Below, piece by piece: positions 1 to 8,833 of a stretch of 64,000 bases of DNA. This DNA is from DASWOJ01 sp964242325 (GTDB taxonomy: Bacteria > Pseudomonadota > Alphaproteobacteria > Acetobacterales > Acetobacteraceae). A program made the translations under genes and the position numbers. The DNA is taken from NCBI GenBank assembly GCA_964242325.1, contig CAXTCI010000001.1, forward strand, positions 1 to 64,000. The letters run 5' to 3'. A model generated the notes under the pieces. The model made no database searches. It was not told where the DNA came from and was given only the letters and a program-made list of their open reading frames with translations. Positions within the stretch are counted from its first letter, which is position 1. Every line of letters starts with the position of its first letter.

Positions 1-517
1 CGGCATAGCTCATCTTCAAGCCGGATGCCGCGCCGACCGGGCCGTCCAGCAGCTTGACCGTCAGCCCATGCTGGGCGAGCAGTGTCAGGCCGGCCGCGTG
101 CGCGCCCGAAGCATAGAACACCGGCCCGGCACTGCCCGGCTTCGGTGGGCCGCCGATGATGCCCGCGTCAACGAAGCGAATGCCGCTCGGCGCAACCGCG
201 GCCTCGACAAGCTTCACCGTCTGCGGGCTGACGGCATTGCAGTCCGCGTAGATCAGGTCCGGCTTCGCATGCTGCAAGGCCGGGGCAAGCTGTTCCGCCA
301 GCGAGAGGGCGTCGCCCGGCGGCACGATGGATAGGATGACGTCGGCGGCTGCAATGCCTGCCATGTCCACGGACTGCATGCCGGATGCGGCTGCCCGCGC
401 AACGCTGCCCGGGCTGCGTCCAGCCAGCAGCGTCCGCACCTCCGCCCCATGCTCGACAAGCACGCGGCCCACTGCCGAACCCATTGCACCCGCTGCGATG
501 ACGGCGATGACTGGCAT
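1..517 (-). CDS. NAD(P)-dependent oxidoreductase, 6-phosphogluconate/3-hydroxyisobutyrate dehydrogenase type (3' end outside window)
   Basis: Read on the minus strand from an ATG at 515-517, the frame stays open to the window edge (172 codons), so the C-terminal part is missing. The N-terminus has a Rossmann-type start, a beta strand followed by AAGAMGSAVGR, which replaces the usual GxGxMG loop with an alanine at the first glycine. Further on, ILSIVPPGDA and a DAGIIGGPP stretch match the beta-hydroxyacid dehydrogenase superfamily; GGPP is at the position of its substrate-binding DGxxxGGP-type motif. Members with this GGPPKPG form often carry a DUF1932 C-terminal domain, which would lie beyond the window. 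The substrate cannot be inferred. An RBS-like GGAGAGG precedes the ATG. Confidence 0.75.
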   Translation of the reverse strand, partial: MPVIAVIAAGAMGSAVGRVLVEHGAEVRTLLAGRSPGSVARAAASGMQSVDMAGIAAADVILSIVPPGDALSLAEQLAPALQHAKPDLIYADCNAVSPQTVKLVEAAVAPSGIRFVDAGIIGGPPKPGSAGPVFYASGAHAAGLTLLAQHGLTVKLLDGPVGAASGLKMSYA

Positions 518-854
518 GGCGTCTACCTCTCCTGTTCCGGCCTGACTGTGCCGGGCCAAGCCATGATAATCCAGCTAGGCGCAAACAAGATCCAGGCGCC
601 GGCCGGCGTGCAGCCGTCCCTGGCCGATGGGGCAACGTCTACAGCAGCCAAACCGATCGGCCGGTTCCCAACGGGAGCACAGGGGTTTTCCTGCCGGGAA
701 CGAAGACGGCCGGGCACCCACTCACATGCCGTCGCCATACGGCAAGGCTGCCTTCACCGCGGTTCCCTCCCAGGGAAGGCCCGGTTCCCTCCCAGCAAAG
801 GAAGCAGCACCCAAGCATAGGCAGCCCCTCCATCACCCGCTACCCTCTCCGGCC
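518..854. other. Divergent intergenic region, no gene seen
   Basis: This gap separates two divergently transcribed genes and presumably holds both promoters. The only structure I see is a direct repeat of GGTTCCCTCCCAG at 761-773 and 783-795, 22 bp apart. No convincing coding frame is present. Confidence 0.4.
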
Positions 855-2624
855 ATGCGTCCTGCTCAGCCCCACCGTGCCCTCCTCGTTCTCGGGATGC
901 ATCGCGGCGGCACCTCCGCGCTCAGCCGGGTAGCCAGCCTGCTCGGCGCAGCCGGCCCGGCGCATCCTGTCCCGCCCGGTCCAGACAACCCGCGCGGCTT
1001 TTGGGAACCACAGCCGGTCGTCCGCCTGAACGACGAAGCGCTGCTCCTCGGCGGCTCCCATTGGGCGGACTGGACGCCGTTCGAACTGGGCCGCCTGCCA
1101 CCCGCCTTGCAGGACACCCTCCGCCCCCGCATGGCTGCGGCGCTGCAGGCGGAGTATGGCGGCACCGGGCTGTTCGTGCTCAAGGACCCGCGGCTGTCCC
1201 GCCTGCTGCCCCTGTGGCTGCCTGTGCTGACCCCGCCCGCGTTGCCCGCCGCCCCCTGCGCACTGCTGGCGCTGCGCCATCCGGCCGCCGTCGCCGCGTC
1301 GCTTGCCGCCCGCAACGGCTTCCCGGCGCGGCTGTCCCTGCTGCTCTGGCTGCGCCACATGCTGGACGCCGAGCGTGCAACCCGTGGCATCGCCCGAGCC
1401 GTCGTGTCCTACGACGCGCTGCTGCAGGACTGGCGCGGCACGATGGCCCAGGCCGGCGCCCGGCTGGGCCTGGACTGGCCCGCCGGCCTGGACGCCCCCG
1501 CCGCCGACATTGACGCCTACCTCGATCCCGCGCTGCGTCACCTCCCGCCGCCCGCCGCCCCGAACACCACGCTGGCCGACTCCGCCTATGCCGAGGTTTG
1601 GACACGGCACGTATGGACGGCCCTGCACGCGCTCGAAACGGATGGCGAGAACCCGGCGGCGCTGGACACCCTGGACCGCGTGCGTGCGCAGTTCGACGAT
1701 GCCTGCCGCCTGTTCGCCCCCGCCACTGCGCGAATGCCGGCCCGGCCGAACCTGCACCAGGTGACGCTGTGCGCCGCCGACAGCCGATATGTCCCACTGA
1801 CGATGCTGGCCCTGAGCGGCTCCGCGATGGCCTGCCGCTTCGGCGACGCCGTGCTGTTCACCGACTCTCCTGATGCCACCCCCACTCATGCCAAGCCAGG
1901 AGGTGCGCCGGAGTCCCACCCGTTCCGCGTCCACCCCATCCCGCCGCTCGCCTCGCGGGACGCCTACTCGGCCTTCATGCTGCACGGCCTAGCCGGAAAC
2001 ATCGCGACATCCCACGCCCTGGTGGTGCAGTGGGACGGTTGGGTGACGGACCCCGCTGCCTGGGACCCGGCCTTCCTCGACTGGGACTACATTGGCGCTC
2101 CTTGGCCGGGCCTCGGCGTGGCAGGGGCGGGCAGGGAGGTCGGCAACGGCGGGTTCTCCCTGCGCTCCCGCCGGCTGCTGGACGTCCTGGCCGGGCCAGG
2201 CTTCGCGCTGGAGCCGGGCGTGGCGGAGGACGTGCTGATCTGCCGGACCTGGCGCAGAACGCTGGAACGCGAGCACGGCATCCGCTTTGCCCCGCCTGAC
2301 ATGGCAGCCCGCTTCTCCTATGAGCGCGTGCCCCCGTCCGGCCCCACCTTCGGCTTCCACGGCCTGTTCAACGCCTGGCGCCACCTGGACGACGCCGGGC
2401 TGGCCGGGATCGTGGCGCTGCTGCCCGGCCCGGCGCTGCACGGGCGGGAGTTTGCCGAACTGGCCGCGCTATGCTTCCAGCACGGACGGTATGCGGCGCT
2501 GCCAAGCATGGGCAGCCGATGGGCGGCGGAGCAGGATGCAGGCGCGATAGCCGGAGCGCTGCGGGGCGTTCTGGGAGGGGACGGCCTAGTGCAGGACTGC
2601 CTGCGTCGGATGGGCCTCAGGTAG
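855..2624 (+). CDS. Sulfotransferase-like / DUF5672 glycosyltransferase-like fusion protein
   Basis: A 589-aa protein is predicted from the ATG at 855; upstream in-frame codons look non-coding. Residues 8-25 contain LVLGMHRGGTSALSR, the 5'-phosphosulfate-binding loop typical of PAPS-dependent sulfotransferases, and KDPRLSRLLPLW further on fits the 3'-phosphate-binding region. The C-terminal part, from about residue 370, has HALVVQWDGWV, WDYIGAPWP, VGNGGFSLRSR and EDVLICRTWR, which is the pattern of DUF5672, a family related to glycosyltransferases. No signal peptide is obvious, so a cytoplasmic role in modifying a surface glycan is a reasonable inference. The acceptor is unknown, and the gene is a single-gene unit here. 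Confidence 0.72.
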   Translation: MRPAQPHRALLVLGMHRGGTSALSRVASLLGAAGPAHPVPPGPDNPRGFWEPQPVVRLNDEALLLGGSHWADWTPFELGRLPPALQDTLRPRMAAALQAEYGGTGLFVLKDPRLSRLLPLWLPVLTPPALPAAPCALLALRHPAAVAASLAARNGFPARLSLLLWLRHMLDAERATRGIARAVVSYDALLQDWRGTMAQAGARLGLDWPAGLDAPAADIDAYLDPALRHLPPPAAPNTTLADSAYAEVWTRHVWTALHALETDGENPAALDTLDRVRAQFDDACRLFAPATARMPARPNLHQVTLCAADSRYVPLTMLALSGSAMACRFGDAVLFTDSPDATPTHAKPGGAPESHPFRVHPIPPLASRDAYSAFMLHGLAGNIATSHALVVQWDGWVTDPAAWDPAFLDWDYIGAPWPGLGVAGAGREVGNGGFSLRSRRLLDVLAGPGFALEPGVAEDVLICRTWRRTLEREHGIRFAPPDMAARFSYERVPPSGPTFGFHGLFNAWRHLDDAGLAGIVALLPGPALHGREFAELAALCFQHGRYAALPSMGSRWAAEQDAGAIAGALRGVLGGDGLVQDCLRRMGLR

Positions 2625-2687
2625 GAACGCGGGACGGTGGAGATGTGGATCAGGCTCGGGCCGGGAACCCTCGTTTGGTTCGGCACT

Positions 2688-2732
2688 AAGCAAACCTCTG
2701 GAGGTTTGCGCACAGATAAAAAGCTAAGCAGG
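2688..2732 (+). repeat. R3 repeat, left block, copy A
   Basis: This 45-bp block matches 52682-52726 without gaps at 39 of 45 positions. It contains a near-perfect palindrome, GCAAACCTC, TG, GAGGTTTGC (2690-2709), and ends in CTAAGCAGG. It lies between the convergent ends of the sulfotransferase fusion and the GGDEF-EAL gene. Confidence 0.7.
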
Positions 2733-2782
2733 GCGCCGGTGCGTAGGCGGGCCAAGCTCGCGGCGGCAGCGGGACCAAGACG

Positions 2783-5626
2783 TCAACCAGTCAAGGCGTC
2801 ATCCAGCCGGGCATCCGCTTGCCGCTTGCGGCCCGGCGTCAGGGCAGGCGAGCGCGCCTCCATGGCCTGATCGACTGCTGCACAGGTCTGCAGCACCTCT
2901 CCGGCTGGAACCGGGCGGCTGAACAGGAAGCCTTGCACCTCCGTGCAGCCGGTTCGCTCGAGCAACGCAAGCTGCTCCCGGGTTTCCACACCTTCGGCCG
3001 TCGTCACCATGCCGAGCTTCCCGCACAGGTCGGTAATGGAGCCGACGATCGCGTCGCTGTCGCCGTTGCCGCCGAGTCCCTCGATGAAGGAACGATCAAT
3101 CTTGATCTTGTCGAACGGAAACCGGCGCAGGGAGCTTAGCGAGGAATACCCCGTCCCGAAATCGTCCATTGCGATGCTGACCCCGAGAGCCCTGAGCTGC
3201 CGCAGGGTTGCCAGCGTCGTATCAGTATCCTCCAGCATGGCGGTCTCGGTGATCTCAAGCTCAAGCCGCGCCGGTGCGAGGCCCGTTTCGTCCAGCGCAG
3301 CCGCCACGTCTCGGACCAGCGTCCGAGTGCCCAGCTGAACCGCAGAAAGATTGACCGCAACCTTGATGTTCGCGGGCCAGGACACCGCATCGCGGCAAGC
3401 CTGCAGCAACACCCACGCGCCGATCGGCACGATCAGGCCAACCTGCTCCGCCAACGGGATGAACTCCGCCGGAGAAATCATGCCGCGCTCGGGATGCCAC
3501 CACCGGATCAGCGCTTCCATGACCGCGACGGTGCCAGACCGGACGTTGATGAGCGGCTGGTAAAACATTTCGAACTCGCGGGTCAGCAAGGCCCGCCGCA
3601 GGTCCACTTCCATCAGCCGCCGCGCCTGCATCAAGGCGTCCATCTCCGGTTCAAAGAAGCGATGGCGGCCGCGGCCGTCGGCCTTGGCGCGATACAGGGC
3701 GAGATCGGCGTTCTTTAGGACTTGATCCGCACTGTTTCCGTCGCTCGGGACGAGCGCGATGCCGATGCTGGTGCCGACCATGACCTGATGCCCGTTCAGG
3801 TGATAAGGCTCGCTCAAAGCCGCAATGACCCGCAACGCCAGGGATGTCGCGGCCGTGGGCTCGTCAAGACCCGTTTGGATAATGGCAAACTCATCGCCGC
3901 CCAGCCGGGCAACCGTGTCGCACTCCCGGACCTGCAACTGCAGGCGCCCAGTCACCGCCCGCAGCAGTGCGTCGCCGGTTGAGTGACCCAGCGTGTCGTT
4001 GACCGATTTGAATTGATCGAGGTCCAAGTAGAAGACTGCGCTCGGATCGCCCCGGTGTCCCCGGGCGATGGCATCCGTCAGCCGGTCATGGAACAGCACG
4101 CGGTTCGGCAGGCCGGTCAGCGCGTCGTGATGCGCCATATGCTGGATCTGAGCTTCGGCGCTGCAGCGCTCGGTGACGTCCTCGATGACCACCAGCCATC
4201 CGTTCTCTGCGGCCGGCTGGTAGTTGACCGCAAACGAACGGCCATCCCCGAACATGCAGCCCTCATTTCCTCGGGTGCCCGCTGCCTTCAACCGGTGTAG
4301 GATGCTGACGAGCTGCTCGACATCACGGGTTGGCAGGCCCGCGTCGGACGCCAGCCGGAACAGCGTCTCGAACGTGGTGCCGGAGGGAACCGCGGCTTCC
4401 CGCATGTCGAGCAACTCGTAAAGGCGCTGGTTTGCCACCACCAGGCGGTCGTCCACGTCGAACATGCACAGCGCATGCGACATGTTGCTCATCGCGACCC
4501 CGAACCGTTCGTTCTGGAGGTGCATCGCCCGCTCCACCGCGGCCCGCTCGTTCGAAAGTCTGAGCAGGCTTTCCGCGTTGAGCCTGGCAGCTTCCGCCGC
4601 GGCCTCGGACACCTGTGCCTGATGAAGGCGGCGTTGCCCGTGCACCATCCGAAGCAATATGAGGGCTGCCGCAACGATCAACCCGCCAAGAAGGGCGACT
4701 GCCCCGCCAAGGCTTGCGGCCTCCTGGCGCCAAGCTTGCAAAATGCTCGAGCTGGTGTTGGAAACGGTGAGCATGACTGGAAAATGCTGAAGCAGGCGGC
4801 GGGTGTAGAGCCGGTCCATGCCGTCTATGAGACTCGTTTGGTGGATGATCTTTTCCTGCGCGTCGGGGTCTTCGATGCCTTGGAATATGGGCTGTCGAGA
4901 AAACGAGTCGCCGATGCGGGGTTCGACGTGCGGATGCCGCGCCAGCAGCACGCCGTCATTGCGAAATAGCGCCACCGAGCCGTCTGGCTGGGGCGCCACT
5001 GCTCCATAAAGCCTTTCCAGGTAGTTCAGATTGATTGCCCCAACGATCAAGCCCAGCGTGGCGCCGTCTGCGGAGACGAATTTGCGCGCGATATACATGT
5101 TCCAGCTATTGTTGCTCCGGTTCTGAACTGGCCTGGCGACGAAGCTTACCGGGCCTGACGCGTCTTTCAGCGCCTTGAAATAATCCCGGTCGGCGACATT
5201 GACCGTGGGAATCGGCCAGAAGCGGCTGAAATTTATAACATTGCCATCGGTATCAACCGCAATGAGCGCATCGACTTGCGGCAGTCCGGCGATACGGTTG
5301 CGGAGCTGCTCGTGGACAGCCCGACCCTCCATCCAGCGGCGGAACTCATCGGGCGTATTGACGCCGTCGTTCTGCAACTTCTCCGCGATGCTCACTTCGA
5401 TCAGCTCGACCGCCTCGAAGGCACGCTCGGCCTGGTCCGCCAGGACCACCGCCAAGCCTTTCAACTGGTTGCCGGCCGCGGTCAATTCATGGTTCCGAAG
5501 CTGCGTAATGACCGTGCCGGTCGTCGCCATAAGAACGAGAATAAGCACAACGACGATGGTCAGGATCTGGCTGGTTAGCCCAGCCCGTAGCCGAGACCGC
5601 CAACGGACAACATGCTCGCCCCTCAC
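2783..5626 (-). CDS. Membrane-bound GGDEF-EAL c-di-GMP regulator with extracytoplasmic Cache-like sensor and PAS
   Basis: This 947-aa protein starts with a TM helix (about 19-40). A roughly 260-residue periplasmic segment follows, containing VADRDYFKAL, as in double-Cache sensors. A second TM lies at about 304-328, then a short coiled segment, a PAS-like region (about 375-490), a GGDEF domain (about 495-660) and an EAL domain (about 680-920). The cyclase signature GGDEF (576-580) is intact, with an RxxD inhibitory site (RECD, 567-570) five residues before it. The EAL domain keeps EALIRW (704-709), DDFGTGYSSL (821-830), the IKID lysine and AEGVET. Both cyclase and phosphodiesterase activity are therefore possible. 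It probably converts an external ligand signal into c-di-GMP changes; the ligand is unknown. Confidence 0.93.
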   Translation of the reverse strand: MRGEHVVRWRSRLRAGLTSQILTIVVVLILVLMATTGTVITQLRNHELTAAGNQLKGLAVVLADQAERAFEAVELIEVSIAEKLQNDGVNTPDEFRRWMEGRAVHEQLRNRIAGLPQVDALIAVDTDGNVINFSRFWPIPTVNVADRDYFKALKDASGPVSFVARPVQNRSNNSWNMYIARKFVSADGATLGLIVGAINLNYLERLYGAVAPQPDGSVALFRNDGVLLARHPHVEPRIGDSFSRQPIFQGIEDPDAQEKIIHQTSLIDGMDRLYTRRLLQHFPVMLTVSNTSSSILQAWRQEAASLGGAVALLGGLIVAAALILLRMVHGQRRLHQAQVSEAAAEAARLNAESLLRLSNERAAVERAMHLQNERFGVAMSNMSHALCMFDVDDRLVVANQRLYELLDMREAAVPSGTTFETLFRLASDAGLPTRDVEQLVSILHRLKAAGTRGNEGCMFGDGRSFAVNYQPAAENGWLVVIEDVTERCSAEAQIQHMAHHDALTGLPNRVLFHDRLTDAIARGHRGDPSAVFYLDLDQFKSVNDTLGHSTGDALLRAVTGRLQLQVRECDTVARLGGDEFAIIQTGLDEPTAATSLALRVIAALSEPYHLNGHQVMVGTSIGIALVPSDGNSADQVLKNADLALYRAKADGRGRHRFFEPEMDALMQARRLMEVDLRRALLTREFEMFYQPLINVRSGTVAVMEALIRWWHPERGMISPAEFIPLAEQVGLIVPIGAWVLLQACRDAVSWPANIKVAVNLSAVQLGTRTLVRDVAAALDETGLAPARLELEITETAMLEDTDTTLATLRQLRALGVSIAMDDFGTGYSSLSSLRRFPFDKIKIDRSFIEGLGGNGDSDAIVGSITDLCGKLGMVTTAEGVETREQLALLERTGCTEVQGFLFSRPVPAGEVLQTCAAVDQAMEARSPALTPGRKRQADARLDDALTG

Positions 5627-6008
5627 TGACGCATGTCCGCCTGCAAGATTGAACCGTTTTCCAATTCAGGTGCCATGCCGCAAGTCTGCCAATCCCGTGT
5701 TGATTTACCGTAAACGGGAGCGCCGTACATCCAGGACCCGCTTGAACCGGAGCCGATGGCGGTGCCGGGGGCGCGGCCGATGCGAGTGCGCGTCGGCACC
5801 TTCGTGATGACCGGTCGGCGCGCAACAGGCACGCGGGATGGATTGCCTTAGGGACGGGCGCTAGGCTGAGCTGATCCATTCCACCCCCGGCCGGGCAATC
5901 CCGACGAGCATCCTCGCGACCGGGACACTCCGGTTCAGCACTGCGGCAGGTGCCGCACCGCGGCGCGGCCCAGCCGTGTTGCTGTTGCAACCCTGGCGCA
6001 GCCGTTGC
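5627..6008. other. Divergent promoter region, no gene seen
   Basis: This 382-bp gap lies between the divergent GGDEF-EAL gene and the ABC importer operon. Near 5704-5714 there is a small inverted repeat, TTTAC C GTAAA, in an otherwise GC-rich stretch. It could be an operator or the AT-rich part of a promoter, but nothing decisive is visible. Confidence 0.35.
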
Positions 6009-6872
6009 ATGGATAATAGCGTGACCCCCGCGGAAACCACTCAGCTTCCGGCCGTCTCGGTGCCGTTTGCCGGATCCGTCGCCCCTGCCACGTCCCGGCG
6101 CAGGCTGCGAATTCCCGTGGCTTGGCTCGGCCTGGTTTCCGTCGCTGCGATGATCCTGGCCTGGTCAGGGCTGTCCGCCAGCGGCGCCGTGCAGCGCGAC
6201 CTGCTGCCCACCCCCTGGGATGTTTGGGCGGCGGCACGGGAGATCGTGCGGGACGGCTACCGCGGCACGACATTGCAGGGCAACGCGCTGTCCACGCTGG
6301 GCCGGATGGCCGGAGGCTTCGGCCTGGCGACGGTGCTGGGCGTGCCGCTGGGCCTCTGGATGGGCCGGGTGCGTGCCGCCCAGGCCGCACTGGGCTGGCT
6401 GGTGCAGTTCATGCGCCCGCTGCCGCCGCTGTCCTACATGATCCTGCTGATCCTATGGCTCGGCACCGGCGACGGTTCCAAGACGGCGCTGCTGTTCCTA
6501 ACCGCTTTCCCGATCATCATCGCGGCCAGCGCAGCGGGCGCCGGCACGGTGTCCCTGCAGCGCATCCAGGCGGCCCAGGCCCTGGGCGCCTCGCGCGCCC
6601 AGGTGCTGCGCCATGTCGTGCTGCCCTCCGCCGCGCCGATGGTGCTAACCGGTTTACAGATCGCCCTGGCAGCGGCATTCAGCACCGTCGTATCGGCCGA
6701 GCTGATGGCGGCAACCAATGGGCTAGGCTGGATGGTGATCTCCGCCAGCACCTTCCTGCGCAACGACGTCATCATCCTGTGCATCCTGTTGCTGGGCGCA
6801 ATGGGGGTGACGCTGGCGTGGGCGCTGCGCCTGCTGGACCGGCGCTTCGTCCACTGGCGCGGCCGGCTGTGA
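6009..6872 (+). CDS. ABC transporter permease, nitrate/sulfonate/taurine (SsuC/TauC) type, subunit 1
   Basis: This is a 287-aa inner-membrane protein with about six hydrophobic segments. The cytoplasmic coupling motif lies in IQAAQALGASRAQVLRHVVL, which fits the EAA loop of SsuC/TauC permeases, and FMRPLPPLSYMILLILWLGT is also family-typical. The ATG at 6009 was preferred over one 33 bp upstream because the shorter N-terminus begins a plausible hydrophilic leader. Its stop overlaps the GTG of the next permease (GTGA), indicating translational coupling. It probably forms a heterodimeric channel with the next gene product. Confidence 0.9.
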   Translation: MDNSVTPAETTQLPAVSVPFAGSVAPATSRRRLRIPVAWLGLVSVAAMILAWSGLSASGAVQRDLLPTPWDVWAAAREIVRDGYRGTTLQGNALSTLGRMAGGFGLATVLGVPLGLWMGRVRAAQAALGWLVQFMRPLPPLSYMILLILWLGTGDGSKTALLFLTAFPIIIAASAAGAGTVSLQRIQAAQALGASRAQVLRHVVLPSAAPMVLTGLQIALAAAFSTVVSAELMAATNGLGWMVISASTFLRNDVIILCILLLGAMGVTLAWALRLLDRRFVHWRGRL

Positions 6873-7651
6873 GCCGCCCCGCGCCCCGATCTATCCCGTC
6901 CTGGGCCATCACCCTGCTCGCGATGGCGGTCGTAGCCGCCGCCTGGGTCGGCGCGACGGACGGCGGCTTCGTGCGCGACCTGTTCCTGCCCAGCCCGGCC
7001 GATCTATGGTCCGGCCTGCAGGAACTGTTCGACGAAGGCTACAAGGGCCGCAGCCTGGGCGAGCACATCGGCATGAGCCTGCTGCGCGTCGGCGCCGGGT
7101 TCGTGACCGGGGCGGTCGTCGGCACGCTGCTCGGGCTAGGCATGGGCACGGTCCGCTGGCTCGACGCCGCCGCGGCGCCGTTCATCGAGTTCCTGCGCCC
7201 GCTGCCGCAGCTCGCCTACCTGGTGCTGCTGATCGTCTGGCTAGGCATCGGCGAAAGCAGCAAGATCACCATGCTGTTCCTGGCGGCCCTGCCAGTCTCG
7301 GCCGTCGCCGCCCGCGACGGCGTGCGCAACGTGCCGCCGGAGCGCATCCGTGCCGCCCAGGCCCTTGGCGCGTCGCCATGGCAAATTTTTGTGCACGTGA
7401 TCGCGCCCAGTGCATTGCCGGAAATCCTGACCGGCGCCCGGCTGGCCGCCGGCATCGTCTATGGCACGCTGATCGCCGCCGAGATCATCGCCGGGTCGAA
7501 CGGCATCGGTTGGATGATCCTGGACGCTGGGCGGTTCCTGCGGTCGGACTACGTGTTCGCCGGCATCCTGATCATCGGGGTGGCCGGGCTGGCGATTGAC
7601 CGCATCCTGCTGCTGATTGAGCGGCGGGTCGTGCATTGGGCTGGGCGCTAA
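6869..7651 (+). CDS. ABC transporter permease, nitrate/sulfonate/taurine type, subunit 2
   Basis: A 260-aa permease is read from the GTG at 6869, which overlaps the upstream stop. The frame is open further upstream, but that stretch lies inside the previous permease in another frame. The protein has the same family features as its neighbour: FLRPLPQLAYLVLLIVWLG, and an EAA-type loop in IRAAQALGASPWQIFVHVIA. Two different permeases beside one binding protein and one ATPase imply a heterodimer; many Tau/Ssu systems use a single permease gene. Start choice rests on the GTGA overlap and homologous domain length. Confidence 0.88.
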   Translation: MSRPAPRSIPSWAITLLAMAVVAAAWVGATDGGFVRDLFLPSPADLWSGLQELFDEGYKGRSLGEHIGMSLLRVGAGFVTGAVVGTLLGLGMGTVRWLDAAAAPFIEFLRPLPQLAYLVLLIVWLGIGESSKITMLFLAALPVSAVAARDGVRNVPPERIRAAQALGASPWQIFVHVIAPSALPEILTGARLAAGIVYGTLIAAEIIAGSNGIGWMILDAGRFLRSDYVFAGILIIGVAGLAIDRILLLIERRVVHWAGR

Positions 7652-7666
7652 CCGGGGAGAAACAGC

Positions 7667-8680
7667 ATGGGTTTAGTGACGACGCGGCGCACGGCGCTGG
7701 TGGGGATGGGCGCGCTGGGCTTTGCCGGGCGGGCACGGGCGGCCATGCCCGGCAAGGTGAACCTGGGCTTCTTTACCGAAACCAAGCCGACCATGATCGC
7801 CAAGGGCCTGGGCTGGTTCGACGAGGCCGTAGGCTCCAAGATCAACTGGACCGAGATGGGCAGCGGCGCCGAGATCAACACCGCCATCGTCGCGGGCAGC
7901 TGCGACATCGGCCTTGCCACCGGCTCCGTCGCCACCGCCGCCGGCATTTCCCAGGGCCTGCCGTTCCAGTTGATCGGCATGGTGGACAACATCGGCCCGG
8001 CGGAAGAGATGGTCGTCCGCACCAGCGCCGGCCTGAAGACCCCCGCCGACTTCAAGGGCAAGAAGCTGGCGACGCCCTTCGGCTCCACCAGCCACTTCCG
8101 CCTGCTGGGGTTCCTCAAGACCAACGGCATGACCCAGCGCGATGTGACGGTGCTGGACATGAAGCCCGCGGCGATCCAAGCGGCCTGGTCCAAGGGCGAC
8201 ATTGACGGCGCCTACGTCTGGTCCCCCGCCAAGAGCAAGCTGCTCGACGCCGGCGGCAGCCTGTACAAGACCTCCGAGGCGCTGGAAAAGGCGGGATACG
8301 TCATCGCCGACCTGATCGTGGTCCGCACCGCCTTCGCCCAGTCCTACCCGGATGCGGTGGTGGGCTTCCTGAAGGCTTACGGCCGCGCGCTGGACATGTG
8401 GCGGCAGAAGCCGGACGAGGCCGCGGAGATCGTCGGCAAGCAGGCCGGCGTCAGCACAGCGACCGCCAAGTCCGACATGGAGGAATACGACTTCGTGCCG
8501 CTGGGCGACCAGGCCGGGGCGCGCTGGCTGGGCGGCAAGGGCACTCCGGGCAAGTTCGCGGAAACGCTGAAAAGCACGGCCGACTTCCTGGTGGAGCAGC
8601 GGAGCATCCGCACTGCGCCGGGCCTGGACGTATTCCAAAAGGCGATCAACACGGACTTCATCGTCAAGGCGACCGCGTGA
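7667..8680 (+). CDS. ABC transporter substrate-binding protein, TauA/SsuA-like
   Basis: A 337-aa periplasmic binding protein, with a GGGGAG ribosome site just before the ATG. The N-terminus, TTRRTALVGMGALGF followed by ARA, looks like a twin-arginine-type or Sec signal peptide. The mature part shows the usual order for this family: KGLGWFDE (ligand-facing N-lobe), GSCDIGLATGSVAT, LKTPADFKGKKLATPFGST and the C-lobe DIDGAYVWSPAKSKLL. This matches the taurine/aliphatic sulfonate/nitrate group of periplasmic binding proteins. The ligand cannot be read from sequence; an amine such as taurine would fit the nearby aminotransferase, but this is inference. Confidence 0.85.
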   Translation: MGLVTTRRTALVGMGALGFAGRARAAMPGKVNLGFFTETKPTMIAKGLGWFDEAVGSKINWTEMGSGAEINTAIVAGSCDIGLATGSVATAAGISQGLPFQLIGMVDNIGPAEEMVVRTSAGLKTPADFKGKKLATPFGSTSHFRLLGFLKTNGMTQRDVTVLDMKPAAIQAAWSKGDIDGAYVWSPAKSKLLDAGGSLYKTSEALEKAGYVIADLIVVRTAFAQSYPDAVVGFLKAYGRALDMWRQKPDEAAEIVGKQAGVSTATAKSDMEEYDFVPLGDQAGARWLGGKGTPGKFAETLKSTADFLVEQRSIRTAPGLDVFQKAINTDFIVKATA

Positions 8681-8717
8681 CGTTACAGCCTGCCATCGCA
8701 AGCCGGACCCCCAAAAC

Positions 8718-8822
8718 CGTCATCGCAAGCCGCTTGCAGCGTGGCGATCCCGGCGTCGCGAGGGCCAAGGCACGGTCCCACCGGCCCCTGGACCGCCGCG
8801 ACGTCGCGACCCCCGCAGTGAC
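8718..8822. repeat. R1 dispersed inverted repeat, copy 1
   Basis: The left arm begins CGTCATCGCAAG and the right arm contains GCCCCTGGACCGCCGCG and ends near GCAGTGAC. The arms are imperfectly complementary. Related elements lie at 9638-9743, 18394-18543 and 23566-23660. This copy sits between the binding-protein gene and the ATPase gene of one operon, so it may act as a processing or stability hairpin. Confidence 0.55.
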
Positions 8823-8833
8823 AGGGCGATAGC

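Noticed and set aside
6122..6868. Upstream extension of the second ABC permease frame
   Set aside because: It lies entirely inside the first permease in another frame and reads as low-complexity Arg/Ala/Gly sequence; the GTG at 6869 gives the normal family length.
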